Source: Ruminiclostridium sp. (GTDB taxonomy: Bacteria; Bacillota; Clostridia; Oscillospirales; Ruminococcaceae). From it: a DNA stretch of 37,290 nt. Positions 36,001 to 37,290 of this stretch are shown here, one piece after another. The translations under genes and the position numbers were made by a program. Within the stretch, counting starts at the first letter, position 1. The number at the start of each line of letters is the position of its first letter. The notes beneath the pieces are model-generated. The model was not told where the DNA came from. It ran no database searches and saw only the letters and a list, made by a program, of their open reading frames with translations. Location of the stretch: positions 1 through 37,290 of the forward strand of contig JAGBMA010000086.1 of assembly GCA_017635095.1 (NCBI GenBank), written 5' to 3'.

Positions 36001-37290
36001 TTAAATTCTTGCACGCGTCGAACTGCGCTTCCGTGCCGTTGAACGTGAATATCGTTGTGCCGGACGGAACGGGGATAGTGCTCGCGCCTGTGCTGTCCTT
36101 TACCGTGAATGTCGAAGCATACGTAACATTCGTGATTGTAGGCTTTGCGAACTTTAATCCGTCCGCCGCGTCATCAAGAAGTGTGATATTCGTGCCACAC
36201 TCAGTTATAGTCGCGGTCGCCGTCGCGGGAAGTATAACGCCACCGTTACCCGTTAATGAGCCAACACCCGTCATAGATGTGGTTACGGTAATGGGGGTAG
36301 ATACAGCAACAGTACTGAAAGTCGTTACCTTGTCCGCAGTTATGGAAGTACCCGTTACAGTAAGAATAGATGTTGTTGTTCCGGTAAGCGTGCCGAATTT
36401 TGCGGAGGTTGCTTGGATATTAAGACCATTTTCGGCACCGACGGAAACATTTACCGTTGTTGCGGTGTCGATCGTTACATTCTGCATTGTAACAGACTTG
36501 CTTCCGCTTATCGTGAACGACGTGAGCTGATTACCGCTGCTGTCGAGCGGAACAAGCGTTAAATCAGATAAAACAAAGCTGTATCTCGGGCTGAGGCTCG
36601 TTACGCCGTTGAGCGTGAGCGTTGTGTCACTGGTACTACCCCATATATTGAGCGAACCCGTGCCTATCTGCGCCGCCGTCGGAAGCGTGAACTTTCCGTA
36701 AGGAACGCTGATGTCCTCGTTGATATAGATATCGTTGCCCCGATTGGCTTCTACCGCCGCGAAAGCTTTCTCGAAGTTCGGGTAATTGCCTTTTTCCGCG
36801 TTGTTAACTTTGAGCGTAAGCACACCATCGTACTCCGCGCGTATCTCCTTGTTGTAGAAGTACGGTGTGAGGTCTTTTTCGGTCGCGGTCGTGTTCGTGA
36901 TCGTGATATTATTCTTGCACGCGTCGAACTGCGCTTCCGTGCCATTGAACGTGAATATCGGTGTGCCGGACGGAACAGCGACAGTGCTCGCGCCTGTGCT
37001 GTCCTTTACAGTGAAAGTCGAAGTAGCGGCAACATTCGTGACTGTAAGCTGCGGCAGCTTCGTGATATTGCCGTCCGCGTCGGTCTCCGCGAGGAGAGTT
37101 ACATTCGCGCGGTAACCATAATTTCCGGAAACATAACCGAGGTCGGTTATCGTCGCTGTCGCCGTCGCGTGAAGTATAACGCCACCGTCACCATATAATT
37201 TGCCAACACCCGTCATAGATGTGGTTACGGTAATGGAGTTAGGTGTTTGAACATTACCAAATGTCGTTACCTTGTCCGCAGTTATGGAAG
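27050..37290 (-). CDS. Giant modular beta-helix surface protein, 5' end outside window
   Basis: One uninterrupted frame of over 3,400 codons with no stops; its start lies beyond the right edge. It consists of about ten successive modules, each opening EIRAEY.G.LTL, then Y.NFEKAFAAVEAN...INEDINVPYGKFTLP, a Thr/Ser/Val-rich strand region (SLSPRY, LTSFTISGSK, TATTVNVSVG, FGTLTGTT), then VPSGTPIFTFNGTEAQF. The alternating short strands and near lack of Cys and Trp fit a right-handed parallel beta-helix of the pectate-lyase-like type. The last module is cut to about 105 residues, ending in VVKAA. No LPXTG, dockerin or S-layer domain is visible at the C-terminus; a signal peptide or anchor, if any, is in the missing N-terminus. 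Likely a secreted or surface protein, function unknown. Confidence 0.8.
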   Translation of the reverse strand, partial: SITADKVTTFGNVQTPNSITVTTSMTGVGKLYGDGGVILHATATATITDLGYVSGNYGYRANVTLLAETDADGNITKLPQLTVTNVAATSTFTVKDSTGASTVAVPSGTPIFTFNGTEAQFDACKNNITITNTTATEKDLTPYFYNKEIRAEYDGVLTLKVNNAEKGNYPNFEKAFAAVEANRGNDIYINEDISVPYGKFTLPTAAQIGTGSLNIWGSTSDTTLTLNGVTSLSPRYSFVLSDLTLVPLDSSGNQLTSFTISGSKSVTMQNVTIDTATTVNVSVGAENGLNIQATSAKFGTLTGTTTSILTVTGTSITADKVTTFSTVAVSTPITVTTSMTGVGSLTGNGGVILPATATATITECGTNITLLDDAADGLKFAKPTITNVTYASTFTVKDSTGASTIPVPSGTTIFTFNGTEAQFDACKNLISIANKTATEKELTPYYYNKEIRAEYEGVLTLSVGGEEKGKYPNFEKAFAAVEANKINDIYINEDINVPYGKFTLPTAAQIGTGSLNIWGDTVTKTVTLNGVTSLSPRYTVNIDRVKLVPLDSNGKQLTSFTISGSKSVSLAAVTIDTATTVNISVGAGSDLTIEATSAKFGALTGTTTSDLYVRGSLTADKVTTFSTVGANSRITITTSMTGVGKLYGNYGGVILPATATATITTFEGGNITLRAETDTNGNITKLAKLTVTSFSNDSTFTVKDSTDYETIPVPSGTPIFTFNGTEAQFDACKDKITIANKTATDDTGKILTPYYYNKEIRAEYAGTLTLNDKDYPNFEKAFAAVEANEVNIIYINEDINVPYGKFTLPTNLGAKGSLKIEGKTGSETLTLNGVTSLSPRYSFDLFSVELVPLDRYGKQLTSFTISGSKGVSLGNLTLDTATTVNVSVGAGNTLYIYGCPGVKFGTLTGTTTSILSIGTKPITADKVTTFSTVYASAPITVTTSMTGVGELSGGVILHATATATITTLHDANITLLAETDTSGNITKLPTVTVKNASTEITVTVKDSKTGNVIAVPSGTKLLKTVSGSANYTAYLKIQNKSADNKPLNATLVGYDIVADDGDGAELQIYKPDDTPITSAIYPSLALALASVNKNAKNVIVLHKDDKLVTSYLPTGVTADFSLDIISPFDDNGDPESTFTIDLNGNTSLSASVDIMFNNVRFMSVGRYDNPVNAITIASSKDLTAFNIGLAEINTNTNVTFSVTGKDSYLGLGDIGFTPSISGSRYDYGWFESQTNMTVKDIKNISGFGPSAGTTLTVTGTVSGVTDITSGREDGKTAGVVKFAPSAAATVTNMTAANIVLEKGTDDALPKFTVTNAYKDDNVANVITVNDSTESVPSGTPVFRMACSERVFYNSGYSSNITIANKDGDKALNAFYYNGEIRAEYAGALTLFEDETEIGKYPNFTLAFKAMSAGTAAAPKNYKLFVNEDIETTTFTLPTLAANDTLTITGSGKITFKGLSAISSGFHLEFIEITLEPVKADGTDAETFNINSSASLTLDTVTIANSCNINASAGRNSTLSVKYFIGSLNELKGTTTTELDLKSSCEINKINTFATVTIFDLSIVKVNESITGVTKLTTLDSGAELRIASTATATIGTIDNVHVSLIADTSGESPVIPKLNVTTINNGSTVTVQNSGYEDLTLASGTPIFRCTDTETNFYRNSAGAFKIINKTAGDKKLDAYYYGGEIRAEVTGEPAVTLTVMTGYGDSISTDFTTLDKALNAAKKDCNNIITLKKSLEVSSIALPSGLGSGNITITADQSADTKPTLTFKGMTRLSAQCDICFENIELIFLDRSGNALNTFAISSTFELDLNSVKTATKLSLSSTGEEIYIQECEFAIGTISGNSSKTKLYISGNLTADAVNSFASVCIGVGAFTVNNTLSSVSKLWTPPNGSLVLKPTVTATIGTIRSFLEHDDLNPANIVLCAEQNEDGSIKKLATLTVSTDITSEGDVKANVFVKNEDASALIAVPSGTKIFTFSGTEQKFNEISGNMQIVNTTTGDDSTKETYEGKKLDPFYYSREIRAEYAGMLTLKYRDETTEEYVEKPFPNFEKAFAAVVANKPNNIHINEDINVPYGKFTLPTNLGTEGSLSIWGNSKKLTLNGVTSLSPRYQFTLYNLKLVPLDRNGKELTSFTISGSKNVMIENVTCGTKMNVSVGADSNLLIYNADAKFGTLSGTSTSSLEISDRAEEADTVKTFSFVDLRSPLTVNSSITGVATVEAYTNDCELILPATATATITGLGYVYKEKGYHAYVTLLAETDANGNITKLPNLTVTNIAVDSSVTVKKPVVNEDGEITGYETIAVPSGTPIFTFNGTEAQFNACNGKITITNKTATDETTGKPLTPYYYSREIRAEYEGMLTLEVDGEEKGKYPNFEKAFAAVEVNNQNIIYINEDINVSYGKFTLPTATQIGTGYLWIEGNTVTKTLTLNGVTSLSPRYYFTLQDLALVPLDRNGNKLTSFTISGSEGVKLDNVTCGTKMNVSVGAGSNLTIFDSSTAKFGTLTGTTTSNLTVIDTSITAENVKTFDQVLVDSPINVGASMTVSTSMTGVGTLIGNGDVILPATATATITNLGTSDYSANITLLAETDTNGNITKLAKPTITNVADASTFTVKKPVVNDDGEITGYETIAVPSGTPIFTFNGTEAQFDACKDNITIANKTATDESGKELTPYYYSREIRAEYEGMLTLNVDNVKKDKYPNFEKAFAAVEANKINTIVINEDINVPYGKFTLPTAAQIGTGSLFIQGNNGSKKLTLNGVTSLSPRYSFVLSNLTLVPLDRNGNELTSFTISGSKTVQMQTVTIAPATTVNVSVGADSFLGIYSTSAKFGTLTGTTTSYLNIESTSITADKITTFGTVYSNSNLTVKTSMTGVATLAGNVTLPASATATITNLGHSNIIGAIITLLAETDENGKITKLAKPTITNVAGDYTFTVKKPVVNTDGEITSYETIAVPSGTPIFTFNGTEAQFDACKNLITITNKTATGDTGKELTPYYYSREIRAEYEGMLTLKYWDDTTEQYVVKDSYPNFEKAFTAVEANKSNLIWINEDINVPYGKFTLPTAAQIGTGSLFIQGNNGSNKLTLNGVTSLSPRYGFELNNVELVLNDRYGTPNVTEFTISGSKGVEIESVTCGTKMNVSVGAGSGLTIWNCSTAKFGTLTGTTTSNLRIVSASITADKVTTFGTVQTPYSLTVTTSMTGVGELYGDGGVILHATATATITTLNHANITLLDDAADGLKLPKLTVTNVATASKFTVKDSTGTNTIAVPSGTPIFTFNGTEAQFEACKDKITIVNKTALDDTGNSLSPCYYNKEIRAEVPNVIKLYVEGEMDSSFTSFEKLFQYITTLANSDRTNQNDYVVVLCDSVTSKVFTLPTYGASFTVKSEGEEHNSLTLIGVTISYKNYPVHFDNVDLSVVKAA
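27367..36843 (-). repeat. Ten long tandem modules within the giant gene
   Basis: Module starts (the EIRAE motif, minus strand) lie near 36843, 35937, 35010, 34130, 33150, 32235, 31229, 30243, 29265 and 28305, with a partial eleventh from 27367. Unit length is about 880-1010 bp. Modules at both ends (35-37 kb and 27-31 kb) share long nearly identical DNA blocks, for example the TLPTAAQIGTGSL region. Three central modules (about 34130-31229) are much more diverged. Confidence 0.8.

Overview
The window looks like chromosomal DNA from an anaerobic, gut-type Firmicute, most likely a Ruminococcus-like member of the Oscillospiraceae. The reasons are consensus sigma-A promoters with 17-nt spacers, GGAGG ribosome sites, a DUF6809-type gene, a YgiT/DUF4258 toxin-antitoxin remnant, a type III CRISPR remnant and an oxygen-sensitive glycyl radical enzyme. 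The species assignment is inference.

Left part (1-5700). A partial gene runs off the left edge. It is followed by a gene-poor stretch holding two diverged copies of a ~120-nt repeat, then a ketopantoate-reductase-family protein and a B3/B4-domain protein. On the minus strand is a tight three-gene operon: nitrilase-family amidohydrolase, TtcA-like thiolation ATPase, cysteine desulfurase.

Core (5700-16700). This is an apparently complete taurine import and desulfonation system. TauC, TauA and TauB import taurine. A class III aminotransferase makes sulfoacetaldehyde, an iron-type alcohol dehydrogenase reduces it to isethionate, and a glycyl radical enzyme with the isethionate sulfite-lyase active-site pattern, together with its radical-SAM activase, cleaves it to sulfite and acetaldehyde. 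A regulator with a degenerate receiver domain and an AraC DNA-binding domain sits inside the catabolic operon. Just upstream, from its own promoter, is a rhodanese-TusA-DsrE-like sulfur carrier broken by a single-base frameshift. The transporter genes have their own promoter behind a terminator. No sulfite reductase or acetaldehyde dehydrogenase lies in the window.

Middle (16700-23850). A decayed mobile-element stretch contains a P4-type primase fragment beside helically phased GGTACA repeats. A lipid-anchored thermolysin-like protease is followed by a zinc-ribbon membrane protein. Next come an orphan YgiT antitoxin behind the stub of its toxin, a DUF6809 gene broken by a palindrome-bearing insert, and a 3' fragment of tRNA-Ser that looks like an integration-site scar.

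Right part (23850-37290). A wrecked type III-D-like CRISPR locus lies on the minus strand: csx19-like and csx10-like genes are open, cas10 is fragmented, and no array is visible. Beyond a terminator, the last 10.2 kb are one giant open frame on the minus strand that runs off the right edge. It consists of about ten ~300-335-residue modules of predicted beta-helix type and is probably a surface or secreted protein.
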